Positions 5,826 through 11,881 of a DNA stretch of 12,637 bases are shown here, in pieces. The stretch is from Bacteroidetes bacterium UBA955 (GTDB taxonomy: Bacteria > Bacteroidota > Bacteroidia > NS11-12g > UBA955). The notes below the pieces were generated by a model. The model ran no database searches. It had not been told where the DNA came from and saw nothing but the letters and a program-made list of their open reading frames with translations. A program made the position numbers and the translations under genes. Numbering within the stretch: the first letter of the stretch is position 1; every line of letters begins with the position of its first letter. The stretch spans positions 1-12,637 of the forward strand of contig DBCP01000048.1 of the NCBI GenBank assembly GCA_002293105.1, in the 5' to 3' direction.

Positions 5826-8315
5826 ATGAAGCGCCTACTATTTCTGCTGTGTTTTGCCTTGTTGCACGTTGTAGTGCTCAATGCTACGCACATAGTGGGA
5901 GGAGAGGTAACCTATAAATACTTAGGAAGTAATCAGTACAAAATTAGATTGGATCTATACATCGATTGTCAAAATGGTAATCCACAGGCCATTTCATCCG
6001 ATGCCACAGCGTACATTGGGGTGTTCAACGGTCAAACCCGCAACATGATTGGTGGTTACCCCAAGTTGATTAGTCGCCAAGGACCCAAAAGGGTTGTAAA
6101 GACCAACTACAACTGTATCGTTAAAGCCCCTAATGCTTGTGTAGATCAATACTGGTACGAAGCCACTTTTACCTTGCCTCCCATAACCGGTGGTTATTAT
6201 GTGTCGTTTCAGCGATGCTGTAGAAACGGTACCATTGATAATTTGATTGATCCCGGGGGCACTGGAGCCAATTATTGGACATTCATTCCCGATGTAAGAA
6301 CCCTATCGAACAGAAAAGAGAATAATTCGGCGGTGTTTAAAGAATTGCCCCCAAACTTTTTGTGTACAAATACACCGCTAAAATTTGACCACAGTGCCAC
6401 AGACGACGATGGGGATAGTTTGGTGTATGAATTGTTCCGCCCATTCACAGGTGGTACATCGAACATGCCAAGGCCTGATCAAGGTGGAAATGGGGATTTG
6501 CAGCAACCGCCATTCTCTCAAATTTCTTGGACCACTGGTTATCGCGATACCTACCAAATTGATGGTAATCCGCCATTGACGATCGATAAAAGTACTGGAT
6601 TTATGACGTTGACACCCACACGTACAGGACAGTTCGTTATTGGGATTATCGTAAAGGAATATAGAAACGGACAATTGATATCTTCGACTAGGAGGGATTA
6701 TCAATTCAATGTACAGAGCTGCGTGATTGATGTTGTGGCATCCTATTTTGTGCCGACGTTTATTTGTGGTTACCAATATAGGTTTCAAAATAAGAGTTCT
6801 TCGGCTCAGCGATATCATTGGGATTTTGGCGTGGATACATCAACCCGCGATACCTCGAATTTGGGTAGTCCGAGCTTTACATTTCCGCACGCGGGGAAAT
6901 TCAAGGTGAAATTGTTTGCCTACAAAAACAAGTGTTTGGATAGCTTTATTGCCTATGTAACGGTGGTAGAGCCGCTGAAACCCAAGTTGCCCGTGGATAC
7001 TATTATTTGTCCAGGCGGCCGCGTAACGCTCAAATCAAACATTACTGCAGAAGCTTACAAATGGAGTACCGGTGGAACAAAAGACACCATGAGTACCGGT
7101 AAAGAAGGATGGGTTTGGTTGGATGTTTTTAGCAAAGTTTGCTCTTGGAGGGATTCGATGCGAATTACCATTGATCGGAATGTGGTGTCGGCTTTTGGCG
7201 ATACGGTTTATTGCAGTGATGAGACTTTTAATCGTGTTATTGGGGCACTGCCGGGAATGGCGAAATATACTTGGAGTACAGGTGAAACAACCCAAGGCAT
7301 TGTGGTTACAAAGCCAGGGAAATATTATGTCATCGGAGAAACCCCCAATTTCTGTAAGTCGAAAGATTCTGTAACAGTGAGTCAGTATTCCCCTGTTCAG
7401 GCCGCGGTGAATGATACTGTGGTTTGTCCGGGTGTTTCCGTGAATTTTGATGCCAAGGTGAATATCGGTGGAAATACATCCGTATTGTGGAGCAATGGTG
7501 CCACAACCAAAGTAGCCGCGATAACAAATCCTGGTCAGCATTGGTTGAAAATTACTGTGGGCTTGTGTTCGGATAGGGATACATTCCAGCTTAAGAATTT
7601 CCCATATGAGTTTGATCTTGGCCGAGATTTGCGTTTTTGCGACAAAATCGATACCACATTGAATATCGGCTTGGCCGGAGCCAATCGCATAGTATGGAAT
7701 AAGGAAGTTATAGGTCGAAGTTATCGTCTCACCGAACCAGGTAAAATTGTGGTTGAATTGTTTAATTCCAACAACTGTCCAGAGATTGATTCAATTCAAG
7801 TAGCGCTTTTTCCAAATCCAGGGTTGAACTTGGGTGGCGATACAACCCTTTGTTTGTCGGAAAATCCCACCTTGGATGCCGGACCGGGAATGATATCCTA
7901 TTTATGGAATACCGGTGCCACAACCCAGACCATCACGGCATTCGACAGTGGTAACTATTGGGTGAGGATCAAAGATTCCGAGGGATGTGTTTCATCGGAT
8001 TCAATCAACATGAAAAAACGCAAAGACTTGTTCCCATCAAACATCTTTATGCCCAATGCGTTCACGCCCAATGGCGATGGTAGAAACGATTTATATCCCC
8101 TGAATCAATACAAAGTAAAGGGCGCTAAATACAACATCAAATTGTACAACCGTTGGGGCGAGAAAATCATGGAATTGGAAAGTCCTGATATCAATTGGGA
8201 TGGCAATGTCAATGGAAAGCCGGCACCGGAAGGGGTGTATATATTCATGGCGTATTGGATTGGTTGCGATAATGAAAAGCGATCGCTCCAAGGGAATTTT
8301 ACCCTACTTCGATAA
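5826..8315 (+). CDS. Secreted multidomain protein with PKD-like domain, five two-Cys modules and type B T9SS signal
   Basis: 829 residues. Residues 1-20 are a signal peptide (KR, then a hydrophobic core, likely cleavage near LNA-THI). Residues ~21-300 carry the N-terminal region common in Bacteroidota adhesin-like proteins (HIVGGEVTYKYLGSNQY, SFQRCCRNGTIDN, DPGGTGANYWTFIPD). Residues ~305-382 are a PKD-like beta-sandwich (YHWDFGVDTST at 330-340; FPHAGKFKVKLFAY at 353-366). Residues ~385-730 hold five modules of about 70 residues. Residues ~737-829 are the gliding-motility-associated CHU_C domain (MPNAFTPNGDGRNDLYP at 742-758; YNRWGEKI at 774-781; WDGNVNGKPAPEGVYIF at 791-807), the type B sorting signal of the type IX secretion system. 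It should therefore cross both membranes and reach the cell surface or medium. No enzymatic domain was recognised; an adhesive or structural role is inferred. No porP/sprF-like partner is in the window. Confidence 0.9.
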   Translation: MKRLLFLLCFALLHVVVLNATHIVGGEVTYKYLGSNQYKIRLDLYIDCQNGNPQAISSDATAYIGVFNGQTRNMIGGYPKLISRQGPKRVVKTNYNCIVKAPNACVDQYWYEATFTLPPITGGYYVSFQRCCRNGTIDNLIDPGGTGANYWTFIPDVRTLSNRKENNSAVFKELPPNFLCTNTPLKFDHSATDDDGDSLVYELFRPFTGGTSNMPRPDQGGNGDLQQPPFSQISWTTGYRDTYQIDGNPPLTIDKSTGFMTLTPTRTGQFVIGIIVKEYRNGQLISSTRRDYQFNVQSCVIDVVASYFVPTFICGYQYRFQNKSSSAQRYHWDFGVDTSTRDTSNLGSPSFTFPHAGKFKVKLFAYKNKCLDSFIAYVTVVEPLKPKLPVDTIICPGGRVTLKSNITAEAYKWSTGGTKDTMSTGKEGWVWLDVFSKVCSWRDSMRITIDRNVVSAFGDTVYCSDETFNRVIGALPGMAKYTWSTGETTQGIVVTKPGKYYVIGETPNFCKSKDSVTVSQYSPVQAAVNDTVVCPGVSVNFDAKVNIGGNTSVLWSNGATTKVAAITNPGQHWLKITVGLCSDRDTFQLKNFPYEFDLGRDLRFCDKIDTTLNIGLAGANRIVWNKEVIGRSYRLTEPGKIVVELFNSNNCPEIDSIQVALFPNPGLNLGGDTTLCLSENPTLDAGPGMISYLWNTGATTQTITAFDSGNYWVRIKDSEGCVSSDSINMKKRKDLFPSNIFMPNAFTPNGDGRNDLYPLNQYKVKGAKYNIKLYNRWGEKIMELESPDINWDGNVNGKPAPEGVYIFMAYWIGCDNEKRSLQGNFTLLR
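6978..8015 (+). repeat. Five tandem ~70-residue modules within the secreted protein
   Basis: Each module has a D-T-x-x-C opening, a central W-(S/N)-(T/N)-G segment, a (P/S)-G-(K/Q/N) turn before a strand, and a second Cys near its end. Opening cysteines are at residues 395, 463, 534, 605 and 676; central Trp at 413, 483, 555, 624 and 694 (steps 70, 72, 69, 70); closing Cys at 439, 510, 581, 651 and 721. The fourth module is degenerate, with WNKEVIG in place of W-x-x-G-x-T-T. The modules diverge at DNA level, so the duplications are not recent. They look like Ig-like folds with one disulfide each (inferred). Confidence 0.85.
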
Positions 8316-8352
8316 TTACCCTACGGGATTCAGAATTCTACTGCGGGGAATG

Positions 8353-8364
8353 TTGTAATTTTAC
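8353..8364 (+). promoter_or_regulatory. TTGTAATTTTAC motif upstream of pyrC
   Basis: Identical to the 12-mer at 5222-5233, and at nearly the same distance from its ATG (15 bases between, against 13). It lies in the 64-base gap after the secreted-protein gene, in which I see no good terminator hairpin. It could be a core promoter element (TAATTTTA resembling TAnnTTTG) or a site shared by the two pyrimidine-related genes. Confidence 0.4.
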
Positions 8365-8379
8365 AATTCAATATTCCGT

Positions 8380-9711
8380 ATGACACTACAGCTGATTAAA
8401 AATGCGAAAATCGTCACTGATAACCACATCATTGAAGGCGATTTGTTGATTGAAGGAGGCAAAATTGCACGCATCGACAAAGACATTTCTGTGGATGGAA
8501 ACGTTGTTGTCTTTGATGCTGATGGACAGTTTCTTATCCCTGGAGTGATTGATGACCAGGTGCATTTTAGGGAGCCGGGACTTACGCATAAGGCGAATAT
8601 ACATACTGAGAGTAGGGCAGCATTGGTTGGCGGAACAACATCGTTCATGGAAATGCCCAATGTAAATCCGCAAACCGTGACCAATGTCTTGTTAGAAGAA
8701 AAGTATGGCTTAGGCGCAAACTCCTCTGCGGTGAATTATTCTTTCTATCTCGGTGGAACCAACGACAATTTGGAAGAAATTAAACGGGTAAATCCAAGAA
8801 ACGTTTGCGGAGTTAAGATTTTTATGGGTAGCAGTACGGGTAACATGTTGGTAGACCAAGAAGAGGCATTGAACGGTTTGTTCGCTCATTCGCCAATCTT
8901 GATTGCCACACACTGTGAATCAGAGAGTCGCGTGAAACAAAGATATGCAGATGCGTTGGCCAAATTTGGCGATGACATTCCACCGCGTGAACATCCCGTG
9001 ATTCGCGACGCAGAAGCTTGTTATTTGTCTTCCTCGTTTGCCATTGAATTGGCGAAAAAACACAATACCCGATTACATATCTTACACATCACATCGGAAA
9101 AAGAAACGGATTTATTCAGAAACGATATCCCATTGGTAGAAAAGCGCATTACCGCAGAGGTTTGCGTACATCATTTGCATTTTTCAGAGGCCGATTATGA
9201 AACTTTGGGTCACTTGATTAAATGTAATCCAGCGGTGAAAACGGCTCAAGACAGGGAGGCCCTTTGGAAAGCCCTCTTAGACGATCGTTTTGATGTGATT
9301 GCCACTGATCACGCGCCACACACTTGGGAGGAAAAACAAAATTTATATCCAACTTCGCCATCAGGATTGCCGCTGGTGCAACACGCACTTTCACTCATGA
9401 TGGATTATGTGGTTGAAGGCAAATTGAGCATCGAAAAAATGGTTGAAAAAATGTGTCACAACCCCGCAATTTTGTATCAGATTGAAGGTCGTGGATTTTT
9501 GAGAGAAGGATATGCTGCTGATTTGGTGTTGCTAAAGGAAAATTACAACCCAGTAACAAAATCAGATTTGTTGTATAAGTGCGGATGGTCCCCGTTGGAA
9601 GGACATACGTTTAAATATGCGCCATCGAAAGTTTGGGTCAACGGTACACTGAGTTACAATGAGGGTGTGATTGGGGAATTGAATCCACAACGACTCTTGT
9701 TTGTCCGCTGA
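8380..9711 (+). CDS. pyrC: Dihydroorotase (Bacteroidota type, Gln in the HxH motif)
   Basis: 443 residues, usual for class I dihydroorotases of the amidohydrolase superfamily. Dihydroorotase interconverts carbamoyl-aspartate and dihydroorotate in de novo pyrimidine synthesis, in the cytoplasm. The first metal motif reads DDQVHFREPG (58-67): Gln60 stands where the first His of H-x-H is usual, and His62 is kept. Other expected residues are present: Lys146 in GVKIFMGSSTGN (candidate carboxylated lysine), His178 in ATHCE, His233 and His236 in LHILHITSE, Asn283 in CNPAVK, and Asp310 in ATDHAPH (308-314). SFMEMPN (88-94) and FRNDIPL are typical of the family. From memory, Bacteroidota dihydroorotases, including a structurally studied Porphyromonas gingivalis one, share the DDQVHFREPG form, so the change is a lineage trait and not a local mutation. 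It is convergent with the DUF58 gene, 19 bases away. Confidence 0.9.
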   Translation: MTLQLIKNAKIVTDNHIIEGDLLIEGGKIARIDKDISVDGNVVVFDADGQFLIPGVIDDQVHFREPGLTHKANIHTESRAALVGGTTSFMEMPNVNPQTVTNVLLEEKYGLGANSSAVNYSFYLGGTNDNLEEIKRVNPRNVCGVKIFMGSSTGNMLVDQEEALNGLFAHSPILIATHCESESRVKQRYADALAKFGDDIPPREHPVIRDAEACYLSSSFAIELAKKHNTRLHILHITSEKETDLFRNDIPLVEKRITAEVCVHHLHFSEADYETLGHLIKCNPAVKTAQDREALWKALLDDRFDVIATDHAPHTWEEKQNLYPTSPSGLPLVQHALSLMMDYVVEGKLSIEKMVEKMCHNPAILYQIEGRGFLREGYAADLVLLKENYNPVTKSDLLYKCGWSPLEGHTFKYAPSKVWVNGTLSYNEGVIGELNPQRLLFVR

Positions 9712-9716
9712 GTGAG

Positions 9717-9731
9717 ATCGCATAGAGCGAT
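9717..9731. terminator. Weak hairpin in the pyrC-DUF58 convergent gap
   Basis: ATCGC (9717-9721) and GCGAT (9727-9731) are complementary around a five-base loop, in the 19-base gap between two convergent genes. On the plus strand a short T run follows about ten bases later, inside the DUF58 3' end. The five-pair stem is short, so this is only a tentative bidirectional terminator. Confidence 0.25.
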
Positions 9732-10657
9732 TACATCATTTTTGAACGCTTTACAAAAAATGCCGTTAGGGTTTGTTCGATGGGTTTGGACACATCTGCC
9801 AAGTGATGATCGATGCCCAATTGAAGACATTGTTGTGCAATCATCGATTGTCGCTCCTGTTCGAATTTGAGGTAGTGATCTTGAATTTCATCAGGTTGCA
9901 GTTTGATGCGTGCATCCGTTTCTAAATCGATGAATTGAACTGGGCGATTGCCCAATTCTAATAGCATTTCATGTTGGGCGTGATGAATTTGGAGCAAGAG
10001 GATTTCGCACTTTTGAAAGCGAAGCATGGCCATGTGTTTCCAAAATGAGGCCTCGGCTACCGCCTCGGCCGGATCCCACAACAAATCACTTAAAATAACC
10101 ACCAAATGCCGGCGACCAACCTGTAACACCGCACTCTCCATGCCCTGTTGGGTCGTGTTCGTTTGAGTCAGGGTTGCTTCAACTTTGGAGTTCCACTGCC
10201 AGTAAGATCCCAATACCCCAATCTGCTGCTGTAAATGGCCCCGAGTACTCTTGATGGGCGAGCGGTAACTGAATCCCTGTTCGTTGTATAAACCCAGAGA
10301 AAAACCATCCTTTTGCTGCTGTAGGATATGTGCCACAACCCCGGCACCCAATACCCCCATTTTCAACTTTAAACCTTGCTCTATGGGGTAATGCATGCTT
10401 TTGGACACATCCACCCACAAATGGGCTTTTAAGTTGGTTTCCTCATCAAATTGCTTGATGTACTTTTTGTCTGTCCGCGCCAACAATTTCCAATCGATGT
10501 TTTTGACACTCTCACCAGGATTATACGGTCGGTGTTCGGCAAATTCAACCGAAAATCCCCGAAACGGACTTTTGTGCATCCCAGCAATGAATCCTTCCTT
10601 GGCTTTTTGGGCCAATAATTCAAAGTTGGTGAAAGATTGAATTTCTTCGAGTAGCAC
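9731..10657 (-). CDS. DUF58 domain protein (vWA-like)
   Basis: 308 residues from a GTG at 10657. DUF58 proteins carry a von Willebrand A-like domain and are usually encoded next to MoxR AAA+ ATPases; they are thought to act in chaperone-like or envelope functions, but no exact role is established. Residues ~10-75 show the hallmark segments FIAGMHKSPFRGFSVEFAEH (23-42), RPYNPGES (43-50) and IDWKLLARTDKKYIKQFDEE (54-73). The A-domain follows with DVSKSM (83-88), a MIDAS-like D-x-S-x-S. LSDLLWDP (189-196) may supply another acidic site residue. No membrane helix is evident, so it is probably cytoplasmic. The GTG start is favoured because an in-frame stop lies three codons upstream and the family-like NFELLAQKAKEGF (11-23) precedes the first internal Met at residue 27. 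No moxR gene is adjacent within the window. A terminator sits just ahead of its start. Confidence 0.85.
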   Translation of the reverse strand: MLLEEIQSFTNFELLAQKAKEGFIAGMHKSPFRGFSVEFAEHRPYNPGESVKNIDWKLLARTDKKYIKQFDEETNLKAHLWVDVSKSMHYPIEQGLKLKMGVLGAGVVAHILQQQKDGFSLGLYNEQGFSYRSPIKSTRGHLQQQIGVLGSYWQWNSKVEATLTQTNTTQQGMESAVLQVGRRHLVVILSDLLWDPAEAVAEASFWKHMAMLRFQKCEILLLQIHHAQHEMLLELGNRPVQFIDLETDARIKLQPDEIQDHYLKFEQERQSMIAQQCLQLGIDHHLADVSKPIEQTLTAFFVKRSKMM

Positions 10658-10672
10658 GGTGTGTTAATGAAC

Positions 10673-10701
10673 AAAAAAGGCCGGCGAGCCGGCCTTTTTT
10701 T
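10673..10701 (-). terminator. Strong rho-independent terminator after trxA
   Basis: GGCCGG (10679-10684) and CCGGCC (10689-10694) form a six-pair, all G-C stem with a four-base loop. It is flanked by A's (10673-10678) and T's (10695-10701), which give a U tract on either strand. On the minus strand it lies 14 bases past the thioredoxin stop and is the natural trxA terminator. It ends only about 15 bases before the DUF58 GTG, so it also separates the two genes. Confidence 0.9.
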
Positions 10702-10715
10702 CAAGCGTTGAATGA

Positions 10716-11033
10716 TTACAATTGTGCATCAATCTTCGATGCGATGTTCTGCTTAGGAACAGCACCTACGATCTTGTCAACCAATTGACCATTTTTGAAA
10801 ATCAACAAGGTAGGAATACTGCGTACACCGTAGTTCATGGAAATGTCGGGATTCTCGTCCACATTCAATTTTCCAATTACCGCTTTGCCTGCATATTCGT
10901 TGGATAATTCATCCACCATCGGACCGATCATGCGGCAAGGACCACACCATTCTGCCCAGAAATCTACCAATACGGGTTTGTCTGATTGCAAAACAACTTC
11001 ATTGAAATTGCTGCTTGTAAATTTTTCTGCCAT
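10716..11033 (-). CDS. trxA: Thioredoxin
   Basis: 105 residues, the standard thioredoxin size. It is a cytoplasmic disulfide reductant, itself reduced by thioredoxin reductase. The active site WCGPC spans residues 29-33 within [13 protein letters not shown] (23-35). The conserved cis-proline is Pro74 in [12 protein letters not shown] (71-82), and Asp24 in the buried-acid position is present. The C-terminal [12 protein letters not shown] (90-101) follows the usual 'G..pk..l...i' pattern. The reading frame is open upstream to 11105, but the start is placed at ATG 11033: [10 protein letters not shown] is where thioredoxins begin, the extra residues overlap the upstream gene, and a TAAATTTG box lies between. 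No export signal is seen. Terminated by the G-C hairpin at 10673-10701. Confidence 0.96.
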   Translation of the reverse strand: MAEKFTSSNFNEVVLQSDKPVLVDFWAEWCGPCRMIGPMVDELSNEYAGKAVIGKLNVDENPDISMNYGVRSIPTLLIFKNGQLVDKIVGAVPKQNIASKIDAQL

Positions 11034-11053
11034 TGTATTGTTTATTATTAGTT

Positions 11054-11061
11054 CAAATTTA
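11054..11061 (-). promoter_or_regulatory. Candidate -7 promoter box for trxA
   Basis: Minus-strand TAAATTTG fits TAnnTTTG and lies 20 bases upstream of the trxA ATG, within the 43-base gap after the TIGR02757 gene. No TTG is seen at -33. If used, trxA can be transcribed independently of the upstream genes. Confidence 0.45.
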
Positions 11062-11076
11062 AGTTTTTCTCTTCGC

Positions 11077-11865
11077 TTATGGGATAATTTCTTTGTTTCT
11101 CGCAACCCCTATGCCAAACAAAGCATAGTCATAATAAACAGGGTCTTGAGGACGAAATGCACGCAATCTGTCGGTCAGTTCGCAGCAACTCTGCCAATCT
11201 GACTTATTGCGCTGCAGCAATCCCAACTCTTGGGCAACGCGTTCAACATGTACATCTAGCGGACACATCAACACCGCCGGAGATACTTTGCGCCAGATCC
11301 CAAAATCAACAGGGGAGTGGGGTCTTATCATCCACCTGAAATACATGTTCAATCGCTTACATGCACTGCCTTTTGCTGGTGATGCCAAATGTTTGTCGGT
11401 TCGTTTCTCATGCGGAAATGCTTGCCATTGCTGTTGAAATGAGGTCAATGCACAAAAAACTTGATCCCCAATTGGCGCCTCGAGAACAACCTTGCTAAAG
11501 AACAAATCCTCCAAACTCGGCGCCCCCGAATACCACTGTCGGAAAAACCGAATCATCGATATCACGTCCTCACCGTTCAAAGTACGATGCACAAACGACC
11601 TCAACCGCTGCAAATCGCTTTCCTCATGCTGCATCACAAAATCATAAGGCGCATCATCCATCAGTAACATCAATTTTTGTGCACTGTTGATGATGGTCTT
11701 CCGCTGTCCCCATGCCATAATCGCAGCGAAAAAGCCAGCCAATTCAATGTCCTGCAAACGACTATATCGATGCGGAATCTGTACCGGATCGTGGGGGATA
11801 AACGCATTTTCCTCCACCTCTTTGGCCCAAAAATCGAGCAACTCCTTGATTTCTGAGTCTGTCAT
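11077..11865 (-). CDS. TIGR02757 / DUF2400 family protein, function unknown
   Basis: 262 residues. Recognised by several family-typical stretches: [20 protein letters not shown] (26-45), [13 protein letters not shown] (48-60), APYDFVMQH (72-80), [15 protein letters not shown] (167-181), VDFGIW (186-191) and [17 protein letters not shown] (201-217). The family is common in Bacteroidota and a few other phyla and has no established function. No signal peptide or membrane helix is visible, so it is probably cytoplasmic. The segment [15 protein letters not shown] resembles the catalytic-Asp segment of helix-hairpin-helix (EndoIII/AGOG-like) DNA glycosylases, with Lys170 34 residues before Asp204; a DNA-repair role is inference only. 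The gene starts 16 bases after the stop of the PLP-enzyme gene, suggesting co-transcription. Confidence 0.88.
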   Translation of the reverse strand: MTDSEIKELLDFWAKEVEENAFIPHDPVQIPHRYSRLQDIELAGFFAAIMAWGQRKTIINSAQKLMLLMDDAPYDFVMQHEESDLQRLRSFVHRTLNGEDVISMIRFFRQWYSGAPSLEDLFFSKVVLEAPIGDQVFCALTSFQQQWQAFPHEKRTDKHLASPAKGSACKRLNMYFRWMIRPHSPVDFGIWRKVSPAVLMCPLDVHVERVAQELGLLQRNKSDWQSCCELTDRLRAFRPQDPVYYDYALFGIGVARNKEIIP

Positions 11866-11881
11866 CGCCCCGTAAATCGGA

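Noticed and set aside
7035..7541. 168-codon minus-strand frame inside the secreted-protein gene
   Set aside because: It is antisense to a well-supported gene, has unusual composition and shows no recognisable motif.
6978..8015. DNA-level tandem or CRISPR-like repeat
   Set aside because: The repetition is visible only in the protein; the nucleotide copies have diverged, and there are no uniform short repeats with spacers.
11034..11105. Longer thioredoxin with a 24-residue N-terminal extension
   Set aside because: The extension overlaps the TIGR02757 gene, has no signal-peptide character, and spans a likely promoter box; family members begin at the MAEKF position.
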